Below the pieces are notes generated by a model. That model made no database searches and was not told the DNA's origin. It saw only the letters and a program-made list of their open reading frames with translations. This document shows positions 52,501 through 63,918 of a stretch of DNA of 64,000 nucleotides, piece by piece (positions within the stretch are counted from its first letter, which is position 1; each line of letters starts with the position of its first letter). A program made the position numbers and the translations under genes. The stretch comes from Batillaria attramentaria (taxonomy: Eukaryota; Mollusca; Gastropoda; Batillariidae): the NCBI GenBank assembly GCA_018292915.2, contig JACVVK020000033.1:2195001-2259000 (forward strand), read 5' to 3'.

Positions 52501-55360
52501 CTTCATGATAATGGTGCTTACAAATGTACGTGTACCTCACTGCATTATTGTGGAACTGAAAGCTGTGTTGTTTGCAGCGAGCAGTTGGCAGCTTTGGTTT
52601 GTCGGGCCTGGATCGCCTCCTGTGCTTTATGATTGTCAAGGAGCTGCAGAACTTCCAGCGCTTGCTACAAAGGCAGGTCCTCAAAGACAAGAACTGGATT
52701 GATTACTTCAGCCTTTTGACACGCACACTCAACCCACTGCAGGGCGTTGTTGGTAAGGGTTCTAGTGTATTGAAGATGACTGTTCTGAGGCCTTTATAGC
52801 ACCTGTCAAGTCTAGGTGTGAGACCAGTTTTGCATGTAAAAATTGCATGCACGCGCGCGCGCGCGCACACGCACGCACGCATGCACGCACGCACGCACAG
52901 AAGAAACTTTGGGGGGACCAGTCTTAAGGAAACCTTCCCAGCTAGTCAGCCAACAGTAATAGTGTTCTCTTGTAAACTTACACATTTTTCTCTCTGTCAG
53001 TGAATAGCAAATGATTTGTGTGTGATATCACCACAACACTTTCATCTCTGTACAGTATATTCTTGCACAGCCGCCAGTCTTCTTGAATCAGTTGACCCTT
53101 ACAAATTTGTTGTGAAAGGGAGAGGAAGAAAAAAAAATCCAATGTGTTGATGGTACATGTATCAGCCTTGAATGCTCAGGCAAACATACGGTATGTTCCA
53201 GCCCAGCCACAAAAGGTGTATCCTCAAGCCATCTCAAAAACATCCCGTCTGTGGCCTCAGTTCCTTGACATCATCCTTAGGGTGAGTGAGATATTGTAGA
53301 TGTTTGTAATATTAGCTGTAAAATTACACAATCTACACAGAAATGAGTGAGTGAGTGAGTTCATAGGGGGTTTAAAGCCGCGCAAGCAACAACTACATGG
53401 AAATATTTGTTCTCTTGCCAGCCAGCATTTCAGGGGTTTTGCGAGTGGATGGGCATATGAATTTGCATGTCTGCCCCCCCCCCCCGCCCCCCAACAGAAT
53501 TGTGTCACCACCTTTGTTTTTGAAGCTTGCCCTTACTGAATTCTTGATACACAGGTCGGTCAGCTGCAGTTGTTGCGACGTCAGATAGCTAACGAGCTCA
53601 ACACGTCCTGCAAGTTTGACTCCAAGTTCCTAGCCAGCTCATTGCAGACAATGAATAAGTGAGTTACACATATTTATAGTAGAGATTGTACGTGTTAATT
53701 TTTTTTACTCACACATACTCATAGGTTGAAATGCACAGCATACAGCAGCAGGATGGAAAATGTATTGAATGACAGTGTCAAATATTAAGTCTGTATTTTT
53801 TACAGCTAAAATCCTAGATGTTCTTCTTAATGAAGAGATTTTTGCCCTTGGATCTTGTATAGATTTAGGGCCAAGCTGCCATCAGTATTAATGTCTTTTT
53901 TCCCATCATCTTTTCCAGTGCCCTGCTGGCGGACATTGAGAGACATTACCAGGACCCCAGTCTGCCCTACCCCAAGGAGGAGAACCCACTGCTGTTTGAA
54001 CTCACAGCCTACCTGGAGTCTGCAGGCTTTCACAACCCACTGATGAAGGTTAGACTCCATAACATGCATTTATGTCACTACTACTTTTCAAACGTGTTTA
54101 TGCAGAGCAAGTGTACGGTAACGACCTCGTCGTGTGGAGGATATTTTGCGGTGTACACTAGTCACTTTTAGTGGTTTTAGCTGTTTAAAATCTTACATCA
54201 CCTTGTGTCACAGAAGCAGCATTCTTCATGGTCACATTGGTGCTGTGTGTGAATCAATGCTGTTTGATACGTGTGTGTTCCAGATCTACATCACCACCCA
54301 GCGGCTGCCTCACTTTGCCCTGTTCAACTTTCTCTTCACACTGTCTCAACTTCCAAAGCTTGTCTACTCCAAGTCCATTGGTATATGCTCATTCTTTGAC
54401 TTTTTAAATATCCCAATTTATAGTTTTTATTATTTATAATTCTAAGAGATGATCAACGCAAGAGTTCCATCAGCTGGTGATGAATAGGAGGGAGACTTTC
54501 AAGTACTTTAACTGTCAGTTCTCTCACAGAACATCGAATGCCCCTTTTTAGCTTTTCAGTGGTAAATCCCAGGACATTCTCGCTTCTTTGCAAAATACAT
54601 CACTTCATTTATCCAGTAGGGCAGATAAATGGACCTCTGCTGCTTCAGTTATGGCACGCTTTATCATTGCCACTGTGACTTGGCTTCAGGTTATATTTTG
54701 CTCATGATGTTGATGTTTGTGCAAGGGCTTCCACTAAAATGTTTTGCCTTCAGCTTTCCAAATATGTGTTTCCCTTATCTCAGATACACTGACTTGCAAG
54801 AAAGTGACGGATCCACTGGACGGGCCTCCGCTGGTGGTTGGAATTTTCACGCTTCTGAAGCAGTTTCACAGTGAAAACACCAACTTCTTCCTGGCTTTCC
54901 TTTCTCAGTACGTCCGCTCCACTGTTGACGCCATGGGCAGCACTCGCACACCGGAGGGCTCGCAGGAGGTCCTGAACGTTCTCATGTTCATGGAAGACTT
55001 CATCTTCTACAGTGGTCTGCCTAGAAAGGTTGGTGTGTGTGTATATGAGTGCAAGCATAGTGAATGGGAAAGAGGGGCTTGCTGGGTGGCGACCTGTACT
55101 ACCAGTCTAGTTACATTGAAGCAGTTTGGAGAAATGAAGGAAGTTGATGTGCTCGTCATGTTCATGGGTATCATGAATGCGTCTTTCAAGGTGCACATCA
55201 GACGCCTGTTGTCATTCCGTGCGCGTGCACGCGTGTGTTTGTGTGTGTGATCGATGTTGGAGATTTCATTTTACGTTGTCCTCTTTATATATTCCAGGTC
55301 TTGGAATCATTCCTGCCCACCTATCTTTTGGATGAGTTCAGGACACAGTTTGCTCAGTGA
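40583..55360 (+). CDS. WASHC5: WASH complex subunit 5 (strumpellin), complete, 27 exons
   Basis: Core scaffold of the WASH complex, which activates Arp2/3 on endosomes for actin-dependent sorting. Exons: 40583-40807, 41074-41180, 43754-43838, 44077-44177, 44428-44550, 44759-44984, 45620-45733, 46477-46654, 47030-47154, 47535-47664, 47836-47948, 48600-48766, 49072-49147, 49435-49554, 50066-50197, 50411-50491, 50817-50918, 51271-51450, 51747-51871, 52071-52161, 52578-52752, 53166-53281, 53555-53658, 53919-54048, 54284-54380, 54784-55028, 55298-55360. Phases agree throughout, giving 1176 aa (human 1159). The start [20 protein letters not shown] and blocks such as [47 protein letters not shown] and [13 protein letters not shown] are near-identical to vertebrate strumpellin. 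No catalytic domain; all-helical. The internal acceptor chosen for exon 22 (53166) is the one that keeps frame. Confidence 0.97.
41424..41790 (+). repeat. Palindrome-ended interspersed repeat, best copy
   Basis: Begins with the 24-bp palindrome GTTGTTTCTCTATAG plus complement, then GAGACGGGGAAGATTTTGCT, GTGACGTTTCTCCACACAAT, a (GT)n tract (41608-41651) and GGATGTAATGATGGCTATCT, ending around CTTTCACGAATTTTATCCTG. A long close match to the reverse complement of 1-390. The right boundary is uncertain. Nested in the hAT-like element. Confidence 0.8.
42185..42600. repeat. Tandem units of about 185 bp with TGACGTCA-type boxes
   Basis: Two full units share CATCAG, TCTAGATCTTCCAGATTT or TATAGATCTTCCAGATTT, GAAGTCACAAA and AACA(A/G)GGAAATCACAAGA. 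GAGGCTGACGTCAAA recurs three times and TTGACGTCATC once. Followed by CT repeats. Confidence 0.8.
42632..42812 (+). mobile_element. tRNA-derived SINE, family 2
   Basis: Sense copy: GGGTGGCCGAATGGTAGAGC, TTGGACTTTCAATGC, B box GAGTTCGAATCCCGG, GGGGCCAAATATTTGTGCTG, TTGATATCACCC, TGGTGGAAAAGGACGTTAAA, CACCCACCC tail. Nested in the hAT-like element. Confidence 0.9.
42945..43060 (+). repeat. Short relative of the palindrome-ended repeat
   Basis: Shares AACAAAACAGACAAAA, GTTTGGAGAAACAACTT and GGGGCCGTTCCTCCTTG with 18190-18310. Confidence 0.6.
43476..43535. repeat. (GT)n microsatellite at the hAT-like element edge
   Basis: A GT tract broken once by TATG; with 41271-41280 it is the likely original target of the insertion. 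Confidence 0.9.
45831..46068 (+). mobile_element. 3' half of SINE family 3
   Basis: Starts at TGCTTTGGAAATGTTCAGCC and continues to GGGTAAAGCGCCTATACAAT and an (ATT)n tail; lacks the tRNA-like head. WASHC5 intron 7. Confidence 0.88.
48008..48042. repeat. T-run followed by G-run
   Basis: About 20 T then 14 G, in WASHC5 intron 11; the complement of the C-A tracts seen elsewhere in the window. Confidence 0.85.
48159..48553 (+). mobile_element. tRNA-derived SINE, family 3, full length
   Basis: GGTCTAGTGGTTAAGAGACT, B box GGTTCGAGTCCCA, the same body as 26671-27066, 3' hairpin GGCGCTTT/AAAGCGCC, (ATT)n tail. It ends 46 bp before the start of WASHC5 exon 48600-48766. Confidence 0.92.
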
Positions 55361-55374
55361 TGCCACTGCAAGAA

Positions 55375-55380
55375 AATAAA
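55375..55380 (+). terminator. Polyadenylation signal candidate, WASHC5
   Basis: AATAAA 15 nt after the stop codon, followed by GT-rich sequence. It would give a very short 3' UTR. Confidence 0.5.
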
Positions 55381-56389
55381 CTTTCAGCTTTTGCAGTTTT
55401 GCAAACAGAAGTGTGCGGATGTTTCATATCAGACTGATGAGATATATGCTGCACGCAACACTGGGACCATGAGTCTGTGCTCAGATTCACATGTGTGCTA
55501 TACAGAACATTTGGACCATGTGTTCTGTTCTGATCAATTCAGGACATGTTTTACTGTTATTAATTTTGGAGGAAAATATTTATAATCAGAACAGACATCA
55601 GTGTATCATGTTACATGTAACTACATGGTTGTGTTTTGGCAGATGGCACAACATACAGTTCAGCTTGCATGTAACAAGCTTCAGTATAGTGCATATTGGT
55701 TGAGAACAGCACACTCAGGCCTATAGCTTCCAAAAAAAAAAAAAAAAAAAATCCCTCCATAAAGCTGTTTATGTGAACCAGTATGACCAACATACATACA
55801 ACTCAGCCCAGTTTTGTGGAGAGACCGCACCATATTGAAGATCATCACTTTGTATTGTGCACATATTGTGCCTTTAACTGAAGAACCCAGCCGCAAGGTG
55901 GTGAGGCATTGCTAAAGTATTTCGTGTTTGGAGCTGTTGTGAACTAGGATGGTATGTCGAAGTGCGTGTTATGATACCATAATATTTGGATGGATAAAAT
56001 TGATGTTGAGATTTCAGGGAGGAAAAGGCAGAATTAGGAAATGTTCAAGTGCCTTATTTTCATCAGTCATTTCTTTCCAGATTCACACCCATTTTGAAAT
56101 GCATGACAGGTGGTAAGATGTGTATGTAACTGTGTGTCACATTCCTTGATGTCTTTCAGAATGTGTCTTGCATATAATATGTTATATCAACAATATGTGC
56201 AATATTTTATTCATCGTTGAAGAGGAAGAAGATGTACACATATGTGTGTTGAAGTTTTATTTTTATCAGGTGCAGAAGATGCCAGAATTGTTTTTCCAAC
56301 ATTCTTTCATGTCAGTCATACATTCAGCAGTAATCATGATTCATCAAAGTGAACAGTAGAAAAAATGTGTCACAGTTATTAAACGTGAA

Positions 56390-56395
56390 TTTATT
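56390..56395 (-). terminator. Polyadenylation signal candidate, ENOSF1
   Basis: Minus-strand AATAAA about 220 nt after the ENOSF1 stop. Confidence 0.5.
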
Positions 56396-56613
56396 TGATG
56401 TATTTCTTCTCATTGTCTTTAATCTGTCTGGTTACAATGTACATGGTACCCTTCTCTTTTCAAGCCCATCCCTTAACTCATGAAATTTAGTATACTGACT
56501 CTGGGGGAAAATGTACTACATGCATAGACACACATCATCAAGTGTCCTTGTATCTAAATGCTGTTGAAACAGTGGTTCGTGTGAGTCAATAGTTAACCGT
56601 TGTCTGCACAGGC

Positions 56614-57686
56614 TTAATCCAGTGTGTAGGTTCCATTGGCTATTAGTTCCTGCCATGCGCGTCCTTTGGGCCATTCGTAGTCGGCTAGAGAGGATTCTTT
56701 CATGTCGATACTATAGCCAGGTGCCTGAAAAGAACCAGTTTGAAGTTAGTAATGTGAAGACAACAGAAAACACATTTTAACACCATCTTCAAGCACCACC
56801 AGCTTCAGTATTTCAAGAACACCTATCCTATGTGTGACAGCGCATTCACCCAGTTACAAGACGTTCCAAACTCATTAGAATGTCCCCTCTTTGCATGGAT
56901 GTTCTGTGAAGTAGACCTTGAGTATCTGGTTATACTTACTTGTGGCGGAGTGTAGCGGCCACCTTTCACAACACACGGGTACTTGAAGTGTTGGTGAAGA
57001 TGGTCCAAGTACTCCGTCATCCTGCAACAAAGTCCACCGAACATGGTGCGTGAATCAGTCACTCGAACAAATCGGCAGTCTTAACAAGATCCTTGCAGAA
57101 AGACAATCTTTTGACGTCTTCACTGGCATTTTCAGACTTTGCAGAATGAACACCAGCTGAATGTCCTAAATTTATTGTACATTTACACTAAGCGGGGGCG
57201 ACATCAAGGAAGGTAAACTGCGGCTGTTGCATTAGAACTGTCACGGTGCACACCAGTGACGACAGGCATACTATTGTTAGCTGAACTGAAAGCCGTCTCT
57301 GTAGTGTAAGTCTGCTACTGGCATATACCCCAGGTAATAACTAGCTATTTTCACATCTGGCTGCTCGCTCAAACAGAACCAATATAAAGAACAAAGAAAA
57401 ATGAGACAGGTGATACATGTATATATGTCAAATTAGGTTGCCAGCCCATACTGATACATTGTTGCACACAAAGTTACCGGTTTTCCATGGATCCAGACAC
57501 GGAGACAAAGTCAAACATGGACAAGTGCTGGACCAGCTCACACAGACCCACACCGCCTCCATGTGGACATACTGGCACTAAAATCAAAACCCATACAGCG
57601 TTAGGTACACACACATCCTGACAAGAACTGTCAGTCTAGTGACAATTAGTATTTTGGTTTGTGTAATTTCGTGATCGCTGACGTAG

Positions 57687-57729
<43 letters not shown>

Positions 57730-59955
57730 TTATGGAGATCACTTCCAGAAAACCGATCGCGAGTTCGTATACCGGCTGGAGCCAAATATTTGTGCTGGTT
57801 TTCTCATCGTCGCCACGTCTTTGATATCACCCTATGTGGTGGAAAAGGACGTTAAACCCCCAAACACCCACCCACTCTCCAGAAAACTGACATGGACCTC
57901 GACCTACTGCTACGGGACACGCGACAGTTCTTAATAAGACACTTTATGTCACAACAGCGTGCAGAAAGTTGTTCCACAGCCACAACACGCACGCAGAGTA
58001 AGTTACAACACTCCCGCCCCACAAACAAACTGCAGACGCAGAATGCGGTGTGACTAACCTCCAAACTTGTTCGCCATAAGAATGACGGCCACGTTCTCAC
58101 TGACGCCGCCCAGGCGACACGAGTCGATCTGACAGAACTGCATGGCGCCGGCCGCCAGAAACTGCTTGAACATGATGCGATTCTGACACGCTTCTCCTGT
58201 CGCCACGCCGATACCCAGCGGCTTCAGTGCCTGCAGTCAGCATCAGACAGGAAACGAGAACACAGAAGGAATATATTTGAATAAAGAAGTAACACGCAGA
58301 GTATTCCGAAGTTGCGGGGAGGGGTGTGCACGCCAAGAACAGTGACAAGAAGAAGCAGACAAATTTATAATCATCTGGAAAAGAGACTAAGCGCTTTTCA
58401 AAGCTATGGTGCTAATGCACTTTTTCAGATGACGGCAAAGCTGCGCTATTTCTGATTTGATATACATACAGGGCGCTGTATCGTCGAATGGATTTGACCG
58501 TTTCCAGTTTAAATTTTCGATCATGAAGCAGTTAGCTCGTTTTTGTTTTTCGACAGCATTGCACAACAGTTTTCATGAGTGCAGCTGCAACATGACCGAA
58601 CCTTAATGTCAGAAATGTGGATAATTATAAAAACGCTAGGACGAAGCGACCAAAAGGTGATGAAGCAAGCATATTGCTAGACGACGCAAACAAGAATATG
58701 CTTCTCTCTTCTGGACTGGAAAAACTGCGCAAGCGACATGCTGGCATCGCATTTTCCTTTATTTTCAAAATAGCAGCAGGAAAACTACTGCGCAAGCGAC
58801 ATCCTGGCATCAACTTCGCATTTTCCTTTATTTTCAAAATAGCACAAGGAGTGTTAAGCCCTGATATCATAGTAATTGCAGCGACACGACCTGTCTGTTG
58901 CCGCCAAATGGTAAAAGGCCCGAGGTGACTGTCAAAATCCATGGCGCTCCTGTATGATAAGCGAAAGCAGACAAAAATGCATATTTTTTTCGCAACTAAG
59001 CAGTTTTCGCGAAAAAGTCGATTTTGTCGCGAAAAAACGGCACTTTTTCGCGAAAAACTTTTTTTTCCCGCGAAAAAGCGGCAATTTCCTTTTATCGCGA
59101 AAACATTTGATAGCGATGTTTTCGCGTAAAAAGTTTTTCTCCAGAAAAATGGACTTTTTCGCAAAAAAACAACGTCTTTTTCGCAAAAAACTGCCTTTTT
59201 TCGCGAAAAAAACATATTTCCGCGAAAAATGTCAGTTTTTCTGCAGAAAAGGTTTTTCCGCGAAAAAAGCTTTTTTTTTCGCGAAAAAGCACCCGTCAGT
59301 TTTTTCGCGAAAAAAACAGGGCGGTGTTTTTTTCGCGAAAAACCTGACTGAGGGGGCTAGTTTGTTTGTTTTTTTTTGCCAAAAAACGGACACCAACTTT
59401 CTGCAGAAAAAGTGCATACCATTTTTTTTTCGCGAAGAAACGTTTTTTCGCGACATTTTTTTTTTCGCGGAAAGATTGACGTTTTTTCGCGACAAAAGCG
59501 GTTTTGTCGCGAGAAAAAAAAACACCGGATTTTTCGCGAAAAGACTGAATTTTGTCTGCTTTCGCCAATCATACTCCTGCTCCTTTACCAAATGACTGTG
59601 TTCACGTGCTGCTCTGTGATTTCGCAAAATAGGTTCTGTTCTCGGCAACAGCACAGGAAGTAGTGAATGCATACTGAGGAGGGCGTTCGCGCTGCGAATT
59701 AACGGTCGTACACGGGGGTATGGCGGAAATTATAGATGGTCGTATCGGGTTCCTCCTTCACGAGGATGAGGAAATTGAGATATTACGCTGAATGGCAAAA
59801 AGACCACATCTGCCATGGAATAGGCATCGGGTGTGAGTAAATGACCCTAAAAATATCAGTGAGAGAGAGAGAGTCGGGGGGAGAGAGAGAGAGAGTCGGG
59901 GAGAGAGAGAGAGAGAGATGCGAAGACACCCCCTCCCCCCACCCCCGAAAAAAAG

Positions 59956-59997
<42 letters not shown>

Positions 59998-61456
59998 CAA
60001 ACAAGCATGCAAAAACTGTGTCCTGTTTCGTCATATCCACATCGTCGTATAGTTTTGGAACGCAGCACTGTACAGTATATGCCATTTCGGCTTCGCTATT
60101 CTCAACAATCCAGTTACGTGTTAACTTTTAACACGACGCCTATATGAAGGACAGTGTGGAATATCTAATGAAATGCCAGTGACTTAAGTTGCGAACGCCT
60201 AAAACTACTGAAAGTGAAACGCTCTTGTAAAATGTAAACGCGTGAAGAAAGTAATTCTGCACCTTTGCGATCTGCTGGTGTCCAAGAATGTCGTCCGGAC
60301 TCGTGGGTTCCTCTATCCACGTGATGTTACAGTCAGCCAGTCCCTTCATCCAGTCAATAGCCTCCTGCACCTCCCAGCGCTGGTTCGCGTCCACCATCTA
60401 TACGTACAATCAACACATTTCGTACCGTGAACGAGTATTCCACGTTTCTGACTTTTTTTCGGTTTTGGCCCTCTATGTGAAAATCGGGTAAGATTAACGG
60501 TTTCTTAACGACTCTCACTGGAGCGAACACGAGTATACTGTGACTCAAAATGCAACACTCCCACTATGCCAAATTTAAATCCATGCAGAGATAAATTAAT
60601 TACGATTTTATTTAGTGAGGCCACTGATGCACAACTCCGAACCAGCCTACCTGGTAGGAATTGAGTTGATCAGCTAGTTAAATTGTGCTGTATCAGCACA
60701 GCGGCCAGTAGCTGCTTTGGTCACCGATAACTATGCCACTGTACTTTGTCTCACCAAATTGTCTTACATTATCGTCCATTCTTTCCGTTGGTCTTACCCT
60801 TTCTCCTTGCGTGTGTCAATTAAACAACTGGGTACTGACAGTGAAACCCGCGAAAACTGTCAGCCCCAGGACTAAGGTAGACGTAAGCTCTGAGCCGATT
60901 CCTGGTATCACCGTAAGTATGAGGGCAAACGTCATTGCAATACGGGTTATGATGTAAAATCCAAAATCGGACTTTGAATAGGTATCCCCCAGCCCCATCC
61001 GAACTCTTGTCCATCTGTCTTCCCTCCACCACCAAATAATGCTTGGGTCGTGAGTTCGAATCCTGACTGGGAGCCGAAAGATTTGTGCTGGCGTTTTCCT
61101 CGATGCCCCGTATTATCAGATGATAACTCGTATGTGGTGGAGAACTGAGGACGTGAAACCCTTACACAACCCACCAGCCACATACAAAATACGCCCATTA
61201 ACATTATCATGTCAGACAGTGAAAAAGTAGTTCTTCATCAACAGACTGCAAAAAAGCATCTGTCAGACAATGGCTTGCTTGACATGTTCCAGTCTGCTTA
61301 CCGGAAGAATCACTCCAGTGAAACTGCGTAACTCCAATTTGCTTGTGTCTTCTGATCAAAAGAACGTCTCCGTGCAGACTGCCCTATGACTCTAGTTTAC
61401 CATAGCTCTTCCGCCGTTCTGAGCCTTCATGCTGGTAGAGTGGCAGGTTTTTGTGC

Positions 61457-61507
<51 letters not shown>

Positions 61508-61928
61508 CGTGCGTGCGTGCGTGCGTGTGCCTTGTACGTGCCAGTACGCGTTGTGTACTTTTGATTTATTAGCTTAGATTGTACTTGTGAAGCGCCTTCA
61601 GCCCACTTTGTGGGGACACTGCGCTATACAAGAATGTTATATTATTATTATTATTGCCCTTAATGTCCGGTTCATCAAGTTAATGATTTGCAAAGCCTTC
61701 CCACTGATGAGAATCCACTACCGCAATTTTGCTTCTACGCTGACGTACGTGATAGTTCTCTGACTGAGTCAAATGTTAATGTGACTGCGTGCCCGCAGTT
61801 TGATCGGCCACTAACTGCTCACCAACACATTATCAGGTCCAATCATCTCTCTGAGCAGTCGGCATCTCCTCTGATCGTCCTTCAAGTCGGCTCCTACTTT
61901 TGCCTTGAATCTTGTGCACAGTTTGAAG

Positions 61929-62012
<84 letters not shown>

Positions 62013-63205
62013 CACGCCATGCTTGTTACTGCAAGTACTCTGCACTTTTATCACTCGTCAGGTATTCTGAAACTATACGTATTCATTCCAACGTGAAATC
62101 GTAAACGCCGATTCCAAAAGCCGGCCAAATGCCGATCGCAATAGTCACCCCCTCCCCCTTCTTCCCATGCTGCCGCTCTAAGTACACAGACACACTGCTC
62201 AATTTTGATATTTATGATTATTTCTACTTATGTGCGTGCGTGCGTGCGTGCGTGCGTGTGTGCGTGTGTGTGTGTCTAACGGAACAACATGTAGCTTACC
62301 TCGTGAAACCTTGGGCAAGCGCCTCTTTGCAAAGCTGAAACAATTGGAGAATATTTTTAAAAAGGGGGAAGCATTCAGCTTTCGCAAATGAATTCATAAC
62401 CCAGACATACACAAACCCGACCGGTTCTCTGTCATCATCGAACTACATTAATCTTGCTCTTTATGGTGCTTTATAACCGTACACGTTCGGGGAAAAATCA
62501 TAACATGATATCTCTACCCCTTACGTCAGCATTTCATACGGTCGATAACCCATAACTGTTACTTACCCGCTTGATTTTTTCATCTTCGTAACCCAGCCAC
62601 CCGCAGGATGTGGTGTAGCACGGATAACCCTTCTCCAGTAGTTCCTGTTCTGTCATGTGGAAAAAAAGAAAAGAAAAAAAAAATGATCGGGAAATATTTC
62701 GAGCTTTTCATTTGCTCTGAATTGCTGAAGTGTCATCGACTAGTATCATGATACGTTGACGAATACTGTCGTGTGCCATGGTGTGGTATTTATTTCTGAT
62801 GGGGTTTTGATGCGTTTTTTTTTTTTCTTTTCGTTTTTGTTCGACTTCAAGCAAATCATACTGAATTCACATTATCTCGCATTAGAACGGCCATTGTTTC
62901 TGAAGGACGGCCTTACCTCGCTTCTCTTTGCCTTGTCTTGCCTTTTTCAACATCTCTGAAATACAGGGTGAAAATCACTGTTTGCAGAAAATATATCATT
63001 AAAATGAAAATCAAGGTTCAAAATAAAACAGCATTAAAAAAAAAAGCAGTTAGCAACTGGTTTCATTTCACTTGTACACCTATACTGTTCAATCTCTTTT
63101 TTTAAAAGGACCTACGAGTCTTAACAAATGCATTACACTTAGGCCCTTTTGCCAAGTGACACACTGATGGTGCAGCCGTACTAATTTAAAAGTGCTTTGA
63201 GGAGC

Positions 63206-63284
<79 letters not shown>

Positions 63285-63316
63285 CAACGGCTTCTTGAGG
63301 CGTCAAGACATCATGC
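56614..63316 (-). CDS. ENOSF1: Enolase superfamily sugar-acid dehydratase, ENOSF1-like (partial, 10 C-terminal exons)
   Basis: Related to L-fuconate dehydratase; Mg-dependent dehydration of sugar acids. The N-terminal third lies beyond the right edge. Exons (minus): 63316-63285, 62955-62917, 62649-62567, 62334-62300, 61910-61823, 60397-60263, 58230-58059, 57577-57478, 57021-56940, 56724-56614; phases agree, giving 291 residues to the TAA. Active-site motifs in order: the KxK pair in RFKAKVGAD, metal ligands in [18 protein letters not shown] and [10 protein letters not shown], and the catalytic His region [13 protein letters not shown]. The set is complete for the barrel, so the protein should be active. 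The first visible residues ([19 protein letters not shown]) match human ENOSF1 near its residue 170. For exon 62649 the acceptor giving [13 protein letters not shown] was chosen because it alone keeps frame. Tail to tail with WASHC5. Confidence 0.93.
57752..57876 (+). mobile_element. 5'-truncated SINE family 2
   Basis: From GCGAGTTCGTATACCGGC through GAGCCAAATATTTGTGCTGG, TTGATATCACCC and GTGGAAAAGGACGTTAAA to a CACCCACCC tail; the tRNA-like A box is missing. It follows (CA)20 at 57689-57728. ENOSF1 intron. Confidence 0.8.
58724..58850. repeat. 63-bp tandem duplication
   Basis: ACTGCGCAAGCGACATGCTG (58724) and ACTGCGCAAGCGACATCCTG (58787) start two copies sharing CGCATTTTCCTTTATTTTCA and AAATAGCA. 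Adjacent to the TCGCGA-rich element. Confidence 0.85.
58953..59573. mobile_element. Inverted-repeat element packed with TCGCGA-centred palindromes
   Basis: 24-bp terminal inverted repeats: left TATGATAAGCGAAAGCAGAC then AAAA; right, read inward, TATGATTGGCGAAAGCAGAC then AAAA (22 of 24 match). CTCCTG directly flanks both ends (58947-58952, 59574-59579), a likely 6-bp target duplication. The interior is almost all variants of TTTTTCGCGAAAAA, with at least a dozen CGCGA cores. Long frames through it encode only Phe/Lys/Arg/Ala-rich repeats. ENOSF1 intron 58231-60262. Confidence 0.8.
59866..59996. repeat. (GA)n and (CA)n low-complexity block
   Basis: GAGAGA tracts separated by GTCGGGG, a C-rich segment and then (CA)18, in the same ENOSF1 intron. 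Confidence 0.9.
61038..61182 (+). mobile_element. Degenerate 5'-truncated SINE family 2
   Basis: AATGCTTGGGTCGTGAGTTC, GAATCC, TTTGTGCTGGCGTTTTCCTC, GATGCCCCGT, GTATGTGGTGGA and ACGTGAAAC match the family body in order. ENOSF1 intron. Confidence 0.7.
61226..61790 (+). mobile_element. Degenerate LINE reverse-transcriptase relic
   Basis: Plus-strand translation near 61226-61330 reads [18 protein letters not shown] then HSSETA, a conserved reverse-transcriptase block of CR1/L2/Jockey-type LINEs. A stop follows. The segment is broken by a CG/GT microsatellite (61453-61530), then holds an (ATT)n-ended 3' tail (to about 61658). [12 protein letters not shown] near 61728 may be a remnant of the YADD region. 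A pseudogenised element in an ENOSF1 intron. Confidence 0.6.
61930..62015. repeat. (CA)n microsatellite near an ENOSF1 acceptor
   Basis: Reads (UG)n in the ENOSF1 transcript and ends about 18 nt before the acceptor AG of exon 61910-61823. Confidence 0.95.
63205..63281. repeat. (GT)n microsatellite fused to an ENOSF1 donor
   Basis: On the minus strand the donor of exon 63316-63285 reads GTAACACACAC and runs straight into (CA)n, so all intron positions from +5 on are microsatellite. Confidence 0.95.
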
Positions 63317-63508
63317 CTGGAAGACAGAGAAACACGCTGCGATTAGGAGACGGCACGTACGGACTAGGACAAGTGCTTTTTTACACATTTTTCTCTTTCG
63401 TAAAATGCACATGCACGGATTTTACGCGTTAGTTAGCTCGAGACCTGGCCGAGGGCGGAACCGAGTCTGCATAATCGCAATACTGACAAAGTTCCATTAA
63501 TCCGTTAC

Positions 63509-63509
<1 letters not shown>

Positions 63510-63577
<68 letters not shown>

Positions 63578-63641
63578 GCACGCACTGACACACACACACA
63601 CACACACGCACGCACGCACTGACACACACACACACACACAC
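63510..63641. repeat. (CA)n/(CACG)n microsatellite with repeated GCACTGA interruptions
   Basis: CA repeats with two GCACGCACGCACTGACA interruptions, followed by C-rich sequence. Confidence 0.9.
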
Positions 63642-63727
63642 ACCCTCCCCCCTCTCCCCCCTATAGTTTTGCGTATATGGGGAAACACATCAGTCGCATG
63701 AGTCCTATGCCTCAGCACCATGCGACC

Positions 63728-63753
63728 TCCCCCCCCCCCCCCCCCCCCCCCCC
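63728..63753. repeat. Poly(C) run
   Basis: About 26 uninterrupted C. The remaining 63318-64000 also holds (CA)n at 63845-63917. No further ENOSF1 exon is recognisable before the edge. Confidence 0.9.
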
Positions 63754-63839
63754 ACTTTAGATGTAGAGTATGAATTTCTTTAGATCAAACACTCATGGAG
63801 AGAGTCAGATTTTAAAAGCAATTCAGTCAGCCCCCCCCC

Positions 63840-63918
<79 letters not shown>

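Larger units (their letters stand above)
55361..56613. other. 3' intergenic region between WASHC5 and ENOSF1
   Basis: Holds the 3' UTRs of two convergent genes. WASHC5 has AATAAA at 55375-55380, only 15 nt after its stop, and a weaker ATTAAA at 56378. ENOSF1 has AATAAA (minus) at 56395-56390. An A run occurs at 55733-55750. No other gene seen. Confidence 0.6.

Noticed and set aside
53166..53180. Alternative acceptor at AATGCTCAG (exon start 53177) for WASHC5 exon 22.
   Set aside because: It shifts the frame and soon meets a stop; CAG at 53163-53165 keeps frame and the expected protein.
58954..59672. Frames of 146-213 aa rich in Phe, Lys, Arg and Ala on both strands.
   Set aside because: They are translations of the TCGCGA palindromic repeat; they appear in several frames at once and match no family.
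62640..62652. Acceptor starting ENOSF1 exon at 62644 instead of 62649.
   Set aside because: It breaks phase with exon 62955-62917; 62649 restores [13 protein letters not shown], which aligns without gaps to the family.
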